A DNA stretch of 64,000 nucleotides. Source: Ancylothrix sp. D3o (GTDB lineage: Bacteria; Cyanobacteriota; Cyanobacteriia; Cyanobacteriales; Oscillatoriaceae). The position numbers and the translations under genes are program-made. The notes beneath the pieces are model-generated. The model searched no databases and had not been told where the DNA came from. It saw only the letters and a list, made by a program, of their open reading frames with translations. The stretch lies in assembly GCF_025370775.1 (NCBI RefSeq), contig NZ_JAMXEX010000005.1, positions 239,880-303,879 of the forward strand, written 5' to 3'. Shown piece after piece: positions 27,717 through 36,764 of the stretch; within the stretch, counting starts at the first letter, position 1, and each line of letters opens with the position of its first letter.

Positions 27717-27948
27717 AGTCTTTTATTTATGAGAAATTTTTTAAGGAAATCCCCGAATCCTGATTTTTAAATCAAAAGAGAAAATCCCGCTCTTATTGTT
27801 ACGGATAACCGACTAAGCCGAAAATGAGAAAAGGTTTTTGTTAGTGGCGAGATACTTTTCTAGGAATTTGTCGAAGAAATTATGATTATCCTGATTCCCA
27901 CAAAGACTTCCGTAGAAAGAATTGGAAGCTCTGATACGGACATCTTTT

Positions 27949-28122
27949 ATGCGGATCTACACCGGTCTTTTTTTATTTAGCCTGCTGTTTGTCGGGTTAG
28001 CAGGACAGTTTCAAGGGGGTGCAAAAGTTGATGCAAGTTTGTCAGACGTTAATGTAAGCCAAACCGTTCAGGTGGAAACCGTACCGGATGATGATCATCG
28101 TGGTAGCGGAAGATTGGCTTAA
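27949..28122 (+). CDS. patX: PatX-like secreted RGSGR pentapeptide precursor
   Basis: A 57-aa protein. An N-terminal signal or membrane segment (MRIYTGLFLFSLLFVGLAG) is followed by a short hydrophilic region. The C-terminus PDDDHRGSGRLA contains the exact RGSGR pentapeptide, encoded at 28099-28113. RGSGR is the HetR-binding signal of PatS, HetN and PatX. PatX proteins are small, carry a hydrophobic N-terminus and the pentapeptide near the C-terminus, and co-occur with HetR across filamentous cyanobacteria, including those without heterocysts. The ATG at 27949 is preferred over the upstream TTG at 27922 because it gives a clean signal peptide. No hetR lies in this window. The processed peptide and its role here are inferred. 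Confidence 0.8.
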   Translation: MRIYTGLFLFSLLFVGLAGQFQGGAKVDASLSDVNVSQTVQVETVPDDDHRGSGRLA

Positions 28123-28491
28123 TTTTGATCGTGCCTTCTTTAATGATTAGCGACCTTTTTGAGGTTTCTTAAAACAATCTCTGAATATCTTTTTTTCCTT
28201 GCCCTATGCGGCTTTCTTCTTTGATAGGAAAGCGGCGTGGGGCAAAGGATTTTAAATTGATATTTTTTAATTAAAAATTTAAGATTTGAGCAGAAAGCCC
28301 TCTTTTTAAACACGCTTGGAGAGTGGGTTAAGTAGAAGCACTTAATTATTTGTAGGATGATTTTAGCGTAAGCCTTACCCATCAAAGCCTCTGTTGGGTT
28401 TCGTTCCTCTACCCACCCTACATTACACTCTTAGTTTAATTAAGTTGACTGACTTAATATTAAAGAAGCTGATAAAAAAAACAGGGAATAT
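28123..28491. other. Repeat-rich intergenic region after patX
   Basis: 369 bp without a supported gene. It holds an imperfect hairpin (left arm ccttgccctatgcggctttc at 28199-28218, right arm about 28227-28248) that may end patX transcription. It also holds a copy of the dispersed TTGGGTTTCG palindromic repeat near 28393-28425. Confidence 0.5.
28393..28425. repeat. Dispersed TTGGGTTTCG repeat, copy 1
   Basis: tgttgggtttcgttcctct followed by acccaccctacatt is an imperfect palindrome related to the element at 41995-42027. Such elements are common between cyanobacterial genes. Confidence 0.6.
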
Positions 28492-29058
28492 ATGAGATTG
28501 TCAGAGAAATTTAATGAAGCGTTGATTTTTGCTGGAAAATTACACGCCACCCAAACTCGCAAAGCTAGTGAGATTCCTTACCTGGCGCATTTGTTGGGGG
28601 TGACGAGTATTGTTTTGGAATATGGGGGGGATGAGGAAGAAGCTATGGCGGCGCTTTTGCATGATGCTGTCGAAGATCAAGGCGGGGTGGCGACGCTGGA
28701 GGAAATACGCCGCTGCTTTGGGGAAAGGGTGGCGGAAATAGTGGCCGGTTGCACTGATACTACTACAACGCCTAAACCTCCTTGGCGAGAACGTAAAGAG
28801 GCTTATATTGCCCATATTCCAACGGCTTCAGCCTCGATTAGGTTGGTTTCTTGTGCAGATAAGTTGTATAATAGCCTGTCAATTGTCAAGGATTACCGGC
28901 TGGTGGGGGAGGAGGTTTGGAAGCGGTTTAAAGGGGGAAAAGAGGGCACGCTTTGGTATTATCGGGCGTTGGTGGAGGCGTTTTACAAAGCAGAGACGAC
29001 TGCTCTTGTACAAGAATTAGATCGTGTTGTTTGCGAATTGGAACGTCTTGTTAGTTAA
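28492..29058 (+). CDS. HD-domain phosphohydrolase, small alarmone hydrolase-like
   Basis: A 188-aa HD-superfamily enzyme. The metal-binding pattern is His33 in IPYLAHLLGV, LLHDAVEDQGG (HDxxED, residues 57-62) and a later Asp in VSCADKLYN. This is the hydrolase-half signature of RelA/SpoT, with no synthetase, TGS or ACT domain. It therefore resembles Mesh1-type stand-alone (p)ppGpp hydrolases. Activity on ppGpp or on another nucleotide cannot be decided from sequence alone. The ATG at 28492 fits the family start (MRLSEKFNEALIFAGKLHATQTRK). It ends 71 bp before the sugar ABC ATPase gene. Confidence 0.85.
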   Translation: MRLSEKFNEALIFAGKLHATQTRKASEIPYLAHLLGVTSIVLEYGGDEEEAMAALLHDAVEDQGGVATLEEIRRCFGERVAEIVAGCTDTTTTPKPPWRERKEAYIAHIPTASASIRLVSCADKLYNSLSIVKDYRLVGEEVWKRFKGGKEGTLWYYRALVEAFYKAETTALVQELDRVVCELERLVS

Positions 29059-29064
29059 TAATAA

Positions 29065-29097
29065 GGAATGGAGATAAGCAAATTTTTTCTCCATTCC
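29065..29097. repeat. Perfect 10-bp inverted repeat
   Basis: GGAATGGAGA (29065-29074) and TCTCCATTCC (29088-29097) form a strong hairpin with T residues in the loop, just after the HD-domain gene. It may stabilise or end that transcript. Confidence 0.65.
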
Positions 29098-29102
29098 CCA
29101 AA

Positions 29103-29129
29103 CACTAATCACTAATTACTAATTACAAA
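29103..29129 (+). repeat. Heptanucleotide repeat abutting ABC ATPase start
   Basis: cactaat, cactaat, tactaat and tacaaaa run head to tail from 29103, the last base being the A of the ATG at 29130. No Shine-Dalgarno-like sequence lies between the array and the start. Confidence 0.75.
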
Positions 29130-30227
29130 ATGTCTAATGTTCGTTTAGAAAATATTACGCGCCGGTTTGGCAATGTGACGGCAATTGAAGATATTAATTT
29201 AGCAATTCCCGATGGGGAGTTTTGCGTTTTGGTTGGGCCCTCTGGTTGTGGAAAGTCTACAATTATGCGGATGATTGCCGGTTTAGAAACTGCTACCTCT
29301 GGCAATATTTATATTGATGATAGTTTGGTAAATTCGGTGCCGGCAAGGGCGAGGGATGTGGCAATGGTGTTTCAAAATTATGCTCTTTATCCCCATAAAA
29401 CTGTTGCGGAAAATTTGGCGTTTGGCTTACAAATGCGAAAGGTAGATCCGGGGATAATTAAAGAACAAGTTGAGACGGTGGCAAAGTCTTTGAATATTGC
29501 TCATTTATTAAATCGTAAACCAAAAGAATTATCAGGAGGACAACAGCAAAGGGTGGCGTTAGGACGGGCAATTGTGCGGAAACCGAAGGTTTTTTTGCTA
29601 GATGAACCTCTGTCAAATTTAGATGCACAATTACGGGATGATACGCGAGCAGAGTTAAAAGAATTGCATCAAAAAGTGGGGATTACGACTATTTATGTCA
29701 CGCATGATCAGGTTGAGGCGATGACTTTGGCTGATAAAATTGTGGTGTTGAATGGGGGAAGAATTCAGCAAGTTGGAGAACCCCAAATGATTTATAACCG
29801 GCCTGCTAATCGGATGGTGGCTGAGTTTATTGGTAATCCACCAATGAATGTTTTTGCAGGGGTTTTTAATGGGATTGAATTTGAGGTTGGTGACCAGGTA
29901 ATTAAGTGTTTACCGGCTGTTTTGGAGCAGGTGAGTGCGGTGGCTGGTCAAGGTTTTGATTTGGGAATTCGCCCGGAATTTATTAACATTTTTGCTTCAG
30001 AAAATCACTCGAATTCGGCTGAGTTAAAGGTTTTGGTTAAGGTGGTGGAACCTTTGGGGCGGGAGACTTTAATTCGGGTGAGTTTGGCTGGGGTTGATGG
30101 TTTTTTGAATTTGCTTTTACCGGCCTCTTTTCGTCCGGGGGTTGGGGAATGGATTTCGGTGTTTTTGGATTTGGATAATTTGTTTATTTTTGATGCTTCT
30201 ACTGGGGAAAGGTTATTGCCGTTTTAG
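29130..30227 (+). CDS. Sugar ABC transporter ATPase (UgpC/MalK-like)
   Basis: The ATPase of a carbohydrate-type (CUT1) importer, 365 aa. Walker A is GPSGCGKSTIMRMIAG near residue 37. The Q-loop is VFQNYALYPH, the signature LSGGQQQRVALGRAIVRKPKVFLLDEPLSNLDAQLR, and the H-loop YVTHDQVEAMTLADK. From about residue 235 the C-terminal OB/TOBE regulatory domain follows. Such ATPases often serve several sugar permeases (MsmK/UgpC behaviour), which fits the absence of permease genes here. In cyanobacteria possible substrates include glucosylglycerol, sucrose or trehalose. The last 15 bp overlap the 3' end of the convergent rhodanese gene. Confidence 0.93.
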   Translation: MSNVRLENITRRFGNVTAIEDINLAIPDGEFCVLVGPSGCGKSTIMRMIAGLETATSGNIYIDDSLVNSVPARARDVAMVFQNYALYPHKTVAENLAFGLQMRKVDPGIIKEQVETVAKSLNIAHLLNRKPKELSGGQQQRVALGRAIVRKPKVFLLDEPLSNLDAQLRDDTRAELKELHQKVGITTIYVTHDQVEAMTLADKIVVLNGGRIQQVGEPQMIYNRPANRMVAEFIGNPPMNVFAGVFNGIEFEVGDQVIKCLPAVLEQVSAVAGQGFDLGIRPEFINIFASENHSNSAELKVLVKVVEPLGRETLIRVSLAGVDGFLNLLLPASFRPGVGEWISVFLDLDNLFIFDASTGERLLPF

Positions 30228-30725
30228 GCTTTTTTGGGTGCTGAGAATGGGGTTTAAAATGCTGTTGTCTTGGGATGGCTGAATGGTTTTTCGCCATTCC
30301 GTGATGCCGCCTTTTAAAACTACCATTTTCAGGCCGGTTTCTTGCAGAAGTTGATAGGCTTTATTGGAGCGCGGGCCTTTGGCACAATATAATACTAGGG
30401 TAGGTTTGGGTTCGGTGTTTGGAATGAGGTTAATTACTTGTTTAATTCCAAAACCGGCTTCGATATCTGTGATGGGAATAAGGGGGCTATTTCCGATGTG
30501 ATCTTCTTGGTATTCTTCGGGGGTTCTGACGTCAATAAATATGACGCGATTGAGTTTGCCTTGTTGAATGTCGGCGGCGGTTATTTCTTCAACTTGCGTA
30601 CCGGCAATTATGGCGGGGATATTAAAGACGTTGATGGCGATGGCGGTGGTAATTCCTAAAGCAAAAGCCGTTAAACACAAAATTAGAGGAAGTGTGCGAA
30701 CACGCTGGGTGATTTTACTTAGCAT
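30213..30725 (-). CDS. Membrane-anchored rhodanese-like protein
   Basis: A 170-aa protein with an N-terminal transmembrane helix (residues 13-35, LPLILCLTAFALGITTAIAI) and one rhodanese domain. Visible are VIFIDVRTPEEYQEDHIGNSPLIP and the active-site loop VLYCAKGPRSNKAYQLL, with the catalytic Cys in YCAKGPRS. Single-domain rhodaneses transfer sulfane sulfur or act as redox or signalling modules. The domain probably faces the periplasm or lumen, which is inferred from the anchor. The ATG at 30725 gives this anchor. It is the last gene of a minus-strand run from dxs, but with 54 bp to the gene before it. Confidence 0.85.
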   Translation of the reverse strand: MLSKITQRVRTLPLILCLTAFALGITTAIAINVFNIPAIIAGTQVEEITAADIQQGKLNRVIFIDVRTPEEYQEDHIGNSPLIPITDIEAGFGIKQVINLIPNTEPKPTLVLYCAKGPRSNKAYQLLQETGLKMVVLKGGITEWRKTIQPSQDNSILNPILSTQKSLKRQ

Positions 30726-30779
30726 TTTGGCGACTCCTATTATTATTGATGGGTCTAAGATAACACAAGGCCAGTTAAA

Positions 30780-31553
30780 TTAATCAGGGTATTTTTGTTT
30801 CTGGAAAGGATAAAGAAGCTGTCCGAAATAGGTGGAAGGTACCGGCTGGGAAATGCCGTAGTTTTGGGGTTTTTTGTTGGGGGGTAGGTAAAATGTTCCA
30901 AAAATAATATCGATGATGGGGAGTTGGGCGGCAAAGTTTTTATGATGCGTTTCTGGGTAAAGGTTGTGGTGCCAGCGATGCAGTTGAGGGGTGACAAGAA
31001 TGTAGTTGAGAAAGCCTAATTTTAAGTTCAGGTTTGCATGAATAAAAAATGCTTCAAAGGCGGAAAATAAGGCAAATAAGGTGAGTGTTTGTTGGTTGTA
31101 TCCGAGCAGATAGATGGGGAAAATTTGGCAGATTTTGACAAAGATTTGATCGAGGGGATGGGCGCGTACTGCTGCTAACCAGTCGATGTGTTTTCCGCTG
31201 TGGTGGATGCTGTGAAATTTCCATAACCAGGGGATACTGTGGGTGAGCCGGTGGGCTGTATAATAACCAAGTTCCCCGATAATAATTGTTTGGATAAGTT
31301 GCAGCCACACCGGCTGATTAGCAATGAAGTTTTGCAGGTTTGGGTTAATTAAGTTTTTGAGAAAATAGGCGAGGAAAATGCTACTGATTAGCCAAAGTGT
31401 GCTGCGTCCAATAAAGTAGCCGGTGAGGTAATAAACTCCATCGGTTATCCACCCCGGACGAAAGATTTTTTGGGGGTGTAATGCAAAAAATCTCTCTAGG
31501 GGAACTAAGATTAAAAACAGCAGAAAAAAGCCTTTGAATGCCTCAACAATCAT
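30780..31553 (-). CDS. Fatty acid hydroxylase / sterol desaturase family protein
   Basis: A 257-aa integral membrane di-iron enzyme. The histidine clusters are AHRLTHSIPWLWKFHSIHHS (HxxxH and HxxHH) and LHRWHHN with ETHHKNFA. Four or so hydrophobic segments surround them, for example VEAFKGFFLLFLILVPLERFF at the start. The family adds hydroxyls or double bonds to sterols, fatty acids or carotenoids using O2. The substrate here is unknown; a lipid or carotenoid role is likely. The start lies 1 bp after the stop of the upstream pilin-like gene, so the two are almost certainly co-transcribed. Confidence 0.85.
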   Translation of the reverse strand: MIVEAFKGFFLLFLILVPLERFFALHPQKIFRPGWITDGVYYLTGYFIGRSTLWLISSIFLAYFLKNLINPNLQNFIANQPVWLQLIQTIIIGELGYYTAHRLTHSIPWLWKFHSIHHSGKHIDWLAAVRAHPLDQIFVKICQIFPIYLLGYNQQTLTLFALFSAFEAFFIHANLNLKLGFLNYILVTPQLHRWHHNLYPETHHKNFAAQLPIIDIIFGTFYLPPNKKPQNYGISQPVPSTYFGQLLYPFQKQKYPD

Positions 31554-31554
31554 A

Positions 31555-32139
31555 TTATCTTTCTGGGTAAGGATAAATTTGTTGGGTGTTGGGGTCGCAG
31601 GTTGGTTTATTATTTATAAAGGTGGGATTTGCCGGTTGAATTTTGCCGGCTTTTTCGGCTTCGCAAACAATTTCTTTAAAAAGAATTTCGTCTTTTGCTG
31701 TCGGAGATTTTGAGGGTACTAAGAAAACAGCACTGACATAACTTTTTGTAGTGTTTAAGCCTTGTTTTGAGATGGCGTAGTGATAGCTGGCGTTGCCGGT
31801 GCTGCGGAGAGAATAGGAGTAATTATTTGTTTCAGTTTTAATGCCAATTTCTAATGCTTGGATATCTTTTGCGAAAGATTTGTTCTCTAAATAATAGGCT
31901 TGTTGGGCGCGGTTCATTACGCCTACATTTTGTCGCGCTTCTACTTGTCTGGCTTTGTTTCCGCATCCAGCCAGTTCAGTAAAGAAACTAGGGACGAAAA
32001 TTAAAAAACCCATACTTCCAAAAAATACCAGGCTGCGTATTAATAACCCCGGAAATTTTTTAGGGCGTTGGTAGGGTGTGGGGGTTTCTGGGGGGTTGGT
32101 TTCGGGTTTGAGAGAATCCTTTTTTTGCTTGAGTTGCAT
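31555..32139 (-). CDS. Type IV pilin-like G/H family protein (second copy)
   Basis: A 194-aa protein with a cytoplasmic Pro-rich N-terminus, one transmembrane helix at about residues 34-53 (LLIRSLVFFGSMGFLIFV) and an extracytoplasmic domain beginning RQNVGVMNRAQQAYYLENKSFA. That pattern is the hallmark of cyanobacterial pilin-like GspH proteins. The ATG at 32139 is chosen because gaggag lies about 5 nt upstream. The longer open frame to 32331 would overlap the previous gene by almost 100 bp. It lacks the Gly|Phe...Glu prepilin cleavage site of true pilins, so it is probably a membrane-anchored relative and not a pilus subunit. Confidence 0.7.
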   Translation of the reverse strand: MQLKQKKDSLKPETNPPETPTPYQRPKKFPGLLIRSLVFFGSMGFLIFVPSFFTELAGCGNKARQVEARQNVGVMNRAQQAYYLENKSFAKDIQALEIGIKTETNNYSYSLRSTGNASYHYAISKQGLNTTKSYVSAVFLVPSKSPTAKDEILFKEIVCEAEKAGKIQPANPTFINNKPTCDPNTQQIYPYPER

Positions 32140-32233
32140 AATTTTCTCCTCGGCGCGGGTAGATGTTGTTTTTTTACTACCCGTTGGGGTTAGCATTTTT
32201 CGGAGACACCGGCCTTTTTTTTCCCAGGGGTAG

Positions 32234-32785
32234 TTAAAGCTTTCTGGTGTTTGCACCACAGATAAGTTTTCCGTTTTGCTCAACCGGCTCGGCTGGCTTT
32301 TTTGGCCCCGGAGAATTTGCTTCGCAAACAATGGCTTCAGTTATTCCTCCCTGGGAATTTTTGACGTTAAAAACACCACCCACATAGCTTTTTAAACGAG
32401 GATCACGGGGGATGGCGTAGTGAAATGCAGCTTTGCCAACAACTCGCATTACATAGCTGTAATTTTCGGTTGTATTTTTGATGCCAATGCCTAATTTTTC
32501 CAGGGAGTTAGTAAATTTCTCATATTCAATAAAATAGGCTTGTTGAGCGCGATTCATTGCCCCAACGTAATTTTTTCCTTCTGATTGTTTGGCGCGAATT
32601 GTTTGCTGTTGTAATATTTCAATTAAAGATGGTTCTTGCAAAGCCAAAGCGGGTAAAACTTGAGGCAAGAAAATTAATGTGCCCCAAGTTCCCACAGTTC
32701 CTAGCACTCCGGCACAAATTAACCGGCCAAATTGTTTTTTTAGCAAAAAAGCAGATTTTGAGGTTTTTTGTGATGGTAGGTGCAT
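32234..32785 (-). CDS. Type IV pilin-like G/H family protein (first copy)
   Basis: A 183-aa paralogue of the next gene. The transmembrane or signal segment lies at residues 21-50 (RLICAGVLGTVGTWGTLIFL), then GKNYVGAMNRAQQAYFIEYEKF opens the conserved domain, with ENYSYVMRVVGKAAFHYAIP and ITEAIVCEAN later. The shared blocks (GVMNRAQQAYYLE against GAMNRAQQAYFIE, IVCEA) show tandem duplication. No standard prepilin peptidase site is visible. It starts 9 bp after the stop of mtnA on the same strand, so it is probably part of a longer transcript. Confidence 0.75.
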   Translation of the reverse strand: MHLPSQKTSKSAFLLKKQFGRLICAGVLGTVGTWGTLIFLPQVLPALALQEPSLIEILQQQTIRAKQSEGKNYVGAMNRAQQAYFIEYEKFTNSLEKLGIGIKNTTENYSYVMRVVGKAAFHYAIPRDPRLKSYVGGVFNVKNSQGGITEAIVCEANSPGPKKPAEPVEQNGKLICGANTRKL

Positions 32786-32794
32786 AGGTTTAAT

Positions 32795-33856
32795 TTACAC
32801 GGCTTGTTTTTGCTGATACTGTTTTATCTCACCAGGGGCAACGGTGCCAAATTCGGTGATAATGCCGGTGATTAATTCGGCAGGGGTGACGTCAAAGGCA
32901 GGGTTATAAAACTCTACACCAACCGGCGTAATTCTTGTATCTCCAACTTGATACACTTCCACTGGATCGCGTTCTTCAATGGGAATTTGCGAACCATCAG
33001 AAAGGGAAAAATCAATGGTGGAAAGCGGCGCCGCTACAAAGAAAGGAATTTTGTGCGCTTTGGCAACAATTGCTAAACTGTAAGTGCCAATTTTATTAGC
33101 TGCATCGCCATTTGCTGTAATGCGATCTGCGCCAACAACAACGGCATCAATTAAGCCTTGTTTCATGCAATGAGCAGCCATATTATCGCTGATTAATGTG
33201 ACAGGAATTCCCTCTTGTACACACTCCCAAGCTGTTAGTTTTGCGCCTTGTAAACGGGGGCGAGTTTCGTCTGCATAAACTCGCGCAAGCCGGCCGGCAC
33301 TCCAAGCCGAACGAATCACACCAACAGCAGTACCATAACCGGCAGTTGCTAAAGCACCGGCATTACAATGAGTTAAAATCCGCAATTTATCAGGAATTTG
33401 TGGCAAAGCTTTTAAGCCATGTTCTCCGATATCTTTGCAGGTTTGTAAGTCTTCGGCGTGAATAATTTTTGCCGTTTCTAGTAAGACATTTTTGAGGTGT
33501 TCCACCGGCCCAATTGTTGACCTTGCCGTGTTCATCATTCGGGTGATTGCCCAAAATAAATTTACGGCAGTTGGACGAGTTGATCGCAAGATTTCCGCAA
33601 TGTTTTCTAGCTGATTTAAAAACTCTGTGCGGTCGTTTGTTTGCAGTTCTCTCGCACCCAAATATAACCCGTAGGCAGCAGAAACTCCGATAGCCGGTGC
33701 GCCTCGCACTATCATGGTTTTAATGGCATTTGCCATGCTTTGATAGTCGCAAATTTCCACAACAGTATATTCTGCCGGCAGTCGCGTTTGGTCGATGAGT
33801 AAAACGCGGTCTTCTTTCCAAATGATGGGGTTAACTTCCGTGATCGAGGCAGTCAT
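32795..33856 (-). CDS. mtnA: S-methyl-5-thioribose-1-phosphate isomerase
   Basis: MtnA converts methylthioribose-1-phosphate to the ribulose form in the methionine salvage pathway, linking it to the methylthioadenosine produced from the SAM made by metK. At 353 aa it has family length. Key motifs are [15 protein letters not shown] near residue 50, the catalytic-Cys region [18 protein letters not shown] near 160, and the catalytic-Asp region [20 protein letters not shown] near 240. These distinguish it from eIF2B-like regulatory relatives less well than a phylogeny would, but the Cys/Asp pair fits the enzyme. Confidence 0.94.
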   Translation of the reverse strand: MTASITEVNPIIWKEDRVLLIDQTRLPAEYTVVEICDYQSMANAIKTMIVRGAPAIGVSAAYGLYLGARELQTNDRTEFLNQLENIAEILRSTRPTAVNLFWAITRMMNTARSTIGPVEHLKNVLLETAKIIHAEDLQTCKDIGEHGLKALPQIPDKLRILTHCNAGALATAGYGTAVGVIRSAWSAGRLARVYADETRPRLQGAKLTAWECVQEGIPVTLISDNMAAHCMKQGLIDAVVVGADRITANGDAANKIGTYSLAIVAKAHKIPFFVAAPLSTIDFSLSDGSQIPIEERDPVEVYQVGDTRITPVGVEFYNPAFDVTPAELITGIITEFGTVAPGEIKQYQQKQAV

Positions 33857-33918
33857 AGAGGTTTTTGAGATGACATCTTATTTTACAACATCGTGTTTTG
33901 TTTCCAACCGGCTACGCG

Positions 33919-34770
33919 TTATTTTTCGGCATAAAATAAACCGTAGCCGGCAATCCCAACTTTTAGTAATTTATATTGAGCAACTCCAGCGCCAGCATTT
34001 TTGTCTAAAACTTGCAGAGTTTTGGAATTTTTCTTTAAAAGTTTCACCAGCTTTAAAAGCGGATAAGTAAACCGGCACATATTGTAAAGTTTTTGGGAAG
34101 AGGGAGTTACTTGTTCGGTTTTATCCCAAAAGTTGATATTTTGAAAGCCGGCAATTTCTAAATCTTTGTGGAATTCTGGGATTAAACTTGTGGCCGGTAA
34201 TGCCAGTCCTTCTTCAAATTTATGGAGGTTGATTTCTTCTTCTGGCGTTTGGGGTTGCCGTTTTCTAAAGCCATCACATACCAAAACTCGCCCGTCGTTT
34301 TTTAGCAGCCTATAGGCTTCTTTTAAAAATTCCAGTTTAACATTGGCATGACAGACACTTTCTAAACCCCACACCACATCAAAAGAACTATCAGCAAAGC
34401 CGGTGTTTGTAAAATCTTTTCTATAAAATTCTGTCAATTTTTCGACACCATTTTCTTTAGCAAGTTTGGTGGCTTCTTGCTGTTGCTTTTGGCTGAGGGT
34501 AATGCCAATGACTTTACAGCCGATATTTTTTGCTAACCAAATTGAACTGCCACCAACACCACAACCGGCATCTAAAACAACATCATAAGCTTTAATATTG
34601 CCGGTTTCTGCCATAAATTTGTTTGTATTGATAAATGCTTCATGTAACGTTTTTGTGTCTTGTTCCCACAAACCATAATGCAGAGAATAACTATTTGAGC
34701 TTTTATACCAGTGTTTTTGATAAGACCCCAAGGTAACATCGTAATATTCAGCAATTTTTGCAGTTTCCAT
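33919..34770 (-). CDS. SAM-dependent methyltransferase
   Basis: A 283-aa class I methyltransferase. The SAM-binding motif I is VVLDAGCGVGGSSIWLA near residue 65, acidic loop IGITLSQKQ, motif II-like FDVVWGLESVCHA, and post-II RLLKNDGRVLVCDGF. The layout (N-terminal IAEYYDVTLGSYQKHWY, C-terminal helical lid) matches the sterol/tocopherol/cyclopropane-type small-molecule methyltransferases. The acceptor is unknown. It sits between mtnA and dxs on the same strand with modest gaps, so a link to isoprenoids is possible but only suggested by position. Confidence 0.85.
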   Translation of the reverse strand: METAKIAEYYDVTLGSYQKHWYKSSNSYSLHYGLWEQDTKTLHEAFINTNKFMAETGNIKAYDVVLDAGCGVGGSSIWLAKNIGCKVIGITLSQKQQQEATKLAKENGVEKLTEFYRKDFTNTGFADSSFDVVWGLESVCHANVKLEFLKEAYRLLKNDGRVLVCDGFRKRQPQTPEEEINLHKFEEGLALPATSLIPEFHKDLEIAGFQNINFWDKTEQVTPSSQKLYNMCRFTYPLLKLVKLLKKNSKTLQVLDKNAGAGVAQYKLLKVGIAGYGLFYAEK

Positions 34771-34831
34771 TTTTGTTGTGATGGTTTTTGTTGTTAATTT
34801 TACGTTTTTCTCAAAACCTTGTCAAGTTTTA

Positions 34832-34850
34832 GGGTGGGCAGAGCCCACCT
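34832..34850. repeat. GGGTGGGC palindrome
   Basis: GGTGGGC (34833-34839) and GCCCACC (34843-34849) form a tight hairpin after dxs. This is the widespread cyanobacterial GGTGGGC...GCCCACC intergenic element and may serve as the dxs terminator. Confidence 0.65.
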
Positions 34851-34859
34851 TTATTTCAA

Positions 34860-36764
34860 CTATTTAACAGGGGATAATTGCGGACTAAAGGTTTTAAGAA
34901 TGCGGTCAGCAATTTGGGCGGGAGTTAAGCCTAAATCAACTTTTGATTCGTTGGGTTCGGCATGATCAACGAGGATGTCAGGAACACCAATTCGCATAAC
35001 TGGCACCAAGACATTATTATCCTGTAAAGCTTCCGTAACGGCGGAACCAAAACCACCCATCGTGCAGCCTTCTTCGAGGGTAACAACGCGACCAATTTGT
35101 TTAGCCAGAGGTGCAATTAATTCGGTATCTAAAGGCTTGACAAAACGGGCGTTTACGACAGTAGCTTTTATGCCATGTTCGCTGAGAAGTTCTGCTACTT
35201 GAAGAGCAGGATTTACCATTGAACCATAACCCAATAAAAGCACATCATCGCCGTGTCGTAAAATTTCGGCTTTTCCGATGGGCAATTCTTCCCAGCCTTC
35301 ATCCATTAAGGGTACGCCATAACCGTTGCCACGCGGGTAACGCATGGCGATGGGGCCGGCAGTATAGTTGATGCCGGTGAGGAGCATTCTTTGTAATTCG
35401 CCTTCATCTTTTGGTGCCATTATTACCATATTGGGAATGCAACGGAGGAAGGAAATGTCATACATTCCTTGGTGTGTGGGGCCGTCTGCGCCAACAATTC
35501 CAGCCCGATCTAGGCAGAAAAAGACTGGTAAATTTTGGATGCAAACGTCGTGGATAATTTGGTCGTAGGCGCGTTGTAAAAATGTGGAATAAATTGCTAC
35601 AACGGGGCGTATTCCTTCGCAGGCTAAACCGGCTGCTAGGGTGACGGCGTGTTGTTCGGCAATACCCACATCGATGTATTGTTTTGGTAATTTTGCTTGC
35701 AATTTATCGAGGCCGGTGCCGGTTGCCATTGCGGCAGTTATTCCGACTACTTTGGGGTTTTCTTCGGCAATTTTGATGAGGGTTTCTGCAAAGACTTTTG
35801 AATAGGCGGGGGGTTTGGGTTTGTTGGAGGGAATGGCTTTGCCGGTGGCTAAGTTAAAGGGGTTTTGGGCATGATAACCGACTTGATCTTTTTCGGCGAT
35901 TGCGTAACCTTTTCCTTTGACGGTGGCGACGTGAACTAAGACGGGGCCGGTCATTTTATGGGCTTGTTTGAAGGTAGTGATTAATTCTTCTAAATTGTGT
36001 CCGTCCACCGGCCCAATATAGGTAAAACCAAGTTCTTCAAAAACAGCGCCAACTTTGGGAACTGCAAGGCGTTTCATGCCTTCTTTGAGGCGTTGCATTT
36101 CGGGGGTGAATGTTTCGCCAACAAAGGGGATGTGTTTAAATTGTTCCTCTAAATTATCGGTGAGGAATTGCATGGGAGGAGAGAGGCGCATTTTGTTAAG
36201 ATAACGAGGAATTGCGCCGACGTTTGGTGAGATTGACATTTCGTTGTCGTTGAGGACAACTAAAAGGTTTGTTTTGGGTAAATGACCGGCATGATTAATT
36301 GCTTCTAATGCCATGCCGCCGGTGAGTGCTCCGTCGCCAATAATGGCAGCAACTTTGTAATTTTCGCCTTGTAAATCTCGCGCTAATGCCATTCCTAATC
36401 CGGCGGAAATACTGGTGGAGGCGTGACCGGCACCGAAGTGATCAAATTGATTTTCGCAGCGTTTTAAATAGCCGGCAATTCCATCTTTTTGTCGCAGGGT
36501 GTGGAAGTCGTTGTAACGTCCGGTGAGCAGTTTGTGGGGATAGGCTTGATGGCCCACATCCCAGATTACTTTGTCGTGGTCGAGGTCGAGGGTTTGGTAG
36601 AGGGCGATGGTGAGTTCAACGACTCCTAAACCAGGGCCAAGATGTCCGCCGCTAGCGGCGACGGTTTCGAGGTGTTTTTCCCGAATTTGACGAGCGATTT
36701 GTTCAAGTTGGTGGATTGACAAACCGTGTAATTCGTTGGGATGTGTGAGTTCACTTAGGTGCAT
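34860..36764 (-). CDS. dxs: 1-deoxy-D-xylulose-5-phosphate synthase
   Basis: Dxs condenses pyruvate and glyceraldehyde-3-phosphate, the first and flux-controlling step of the MEP isoprenoid pathway feeding carotenoids, chlorophyll phytyl and quinones. The 634-aa enzyme shows [32 protein letters not shown], the thiamine diphosphate motif [18 protein letters not shown] near residue 150, [17 protein letters not shown], and [17 protein letters not shown] near 375 with the catalytic Glu. The ATG at 36764 is chosen because agggaatca precedes it and [12 protein letters not shown] is the family start. An earlier ATG at 36827 adds 21 non-conserved residues. Confidence 0.96.
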   Translation of the reverse strand: MHLSELTHPNELHGLSIHQLEQIARQIREKHLETVAASGGHLGPGLGVVELTIALYQTLDLDHDKVIWDVGHQAYPHKLLTGRYNDFHTLRQKDGIAGYLKRCENQFDHFGAGHASTSISAGLGMALARDLQGENYKVAAIIGDGALTGGMALEAINHAGHLPKTNLLVVLNDNEMSISPNVGAIPRYLNKMRLSPPMQFLTDNLEEQFKHIPFVGETFTPEMQRLKEGMKRLAVPKVGAVFEELGFTYIGPVDGHNLEELITTFKQAHKMTGPVLVHVATVKGKGYAIAEKDQVGYHAQNPFNLATGKAIPSNKPKPPAYSKVFAETLIKIAEENPKVVGITAAMATGTGLDKLQAKLPKQYIDVGIAEQHAVTLAAGLACEGIRPVVAIYSTFLQRAYDQIIHDVCIQNLPVFFCLDRAGIVGADGPTHQGMYDISFLRCIPNMVIMAPKDEGELQRMLLTGINYTAGPIAMRYPRGNGYGVPLMDEGWEELPIGKAEILRHGDDVLLLGYGSMVNPALQVAELLSEHGIKATVVNARFVKPLDTELIAPLAKQIGRVVTLEEGCTMGGFGSAVTEALQDNNVLVPVMRIGVPDILVDHAEPNESKVDLGLTPAQIADRILKTFSPQLSPVK

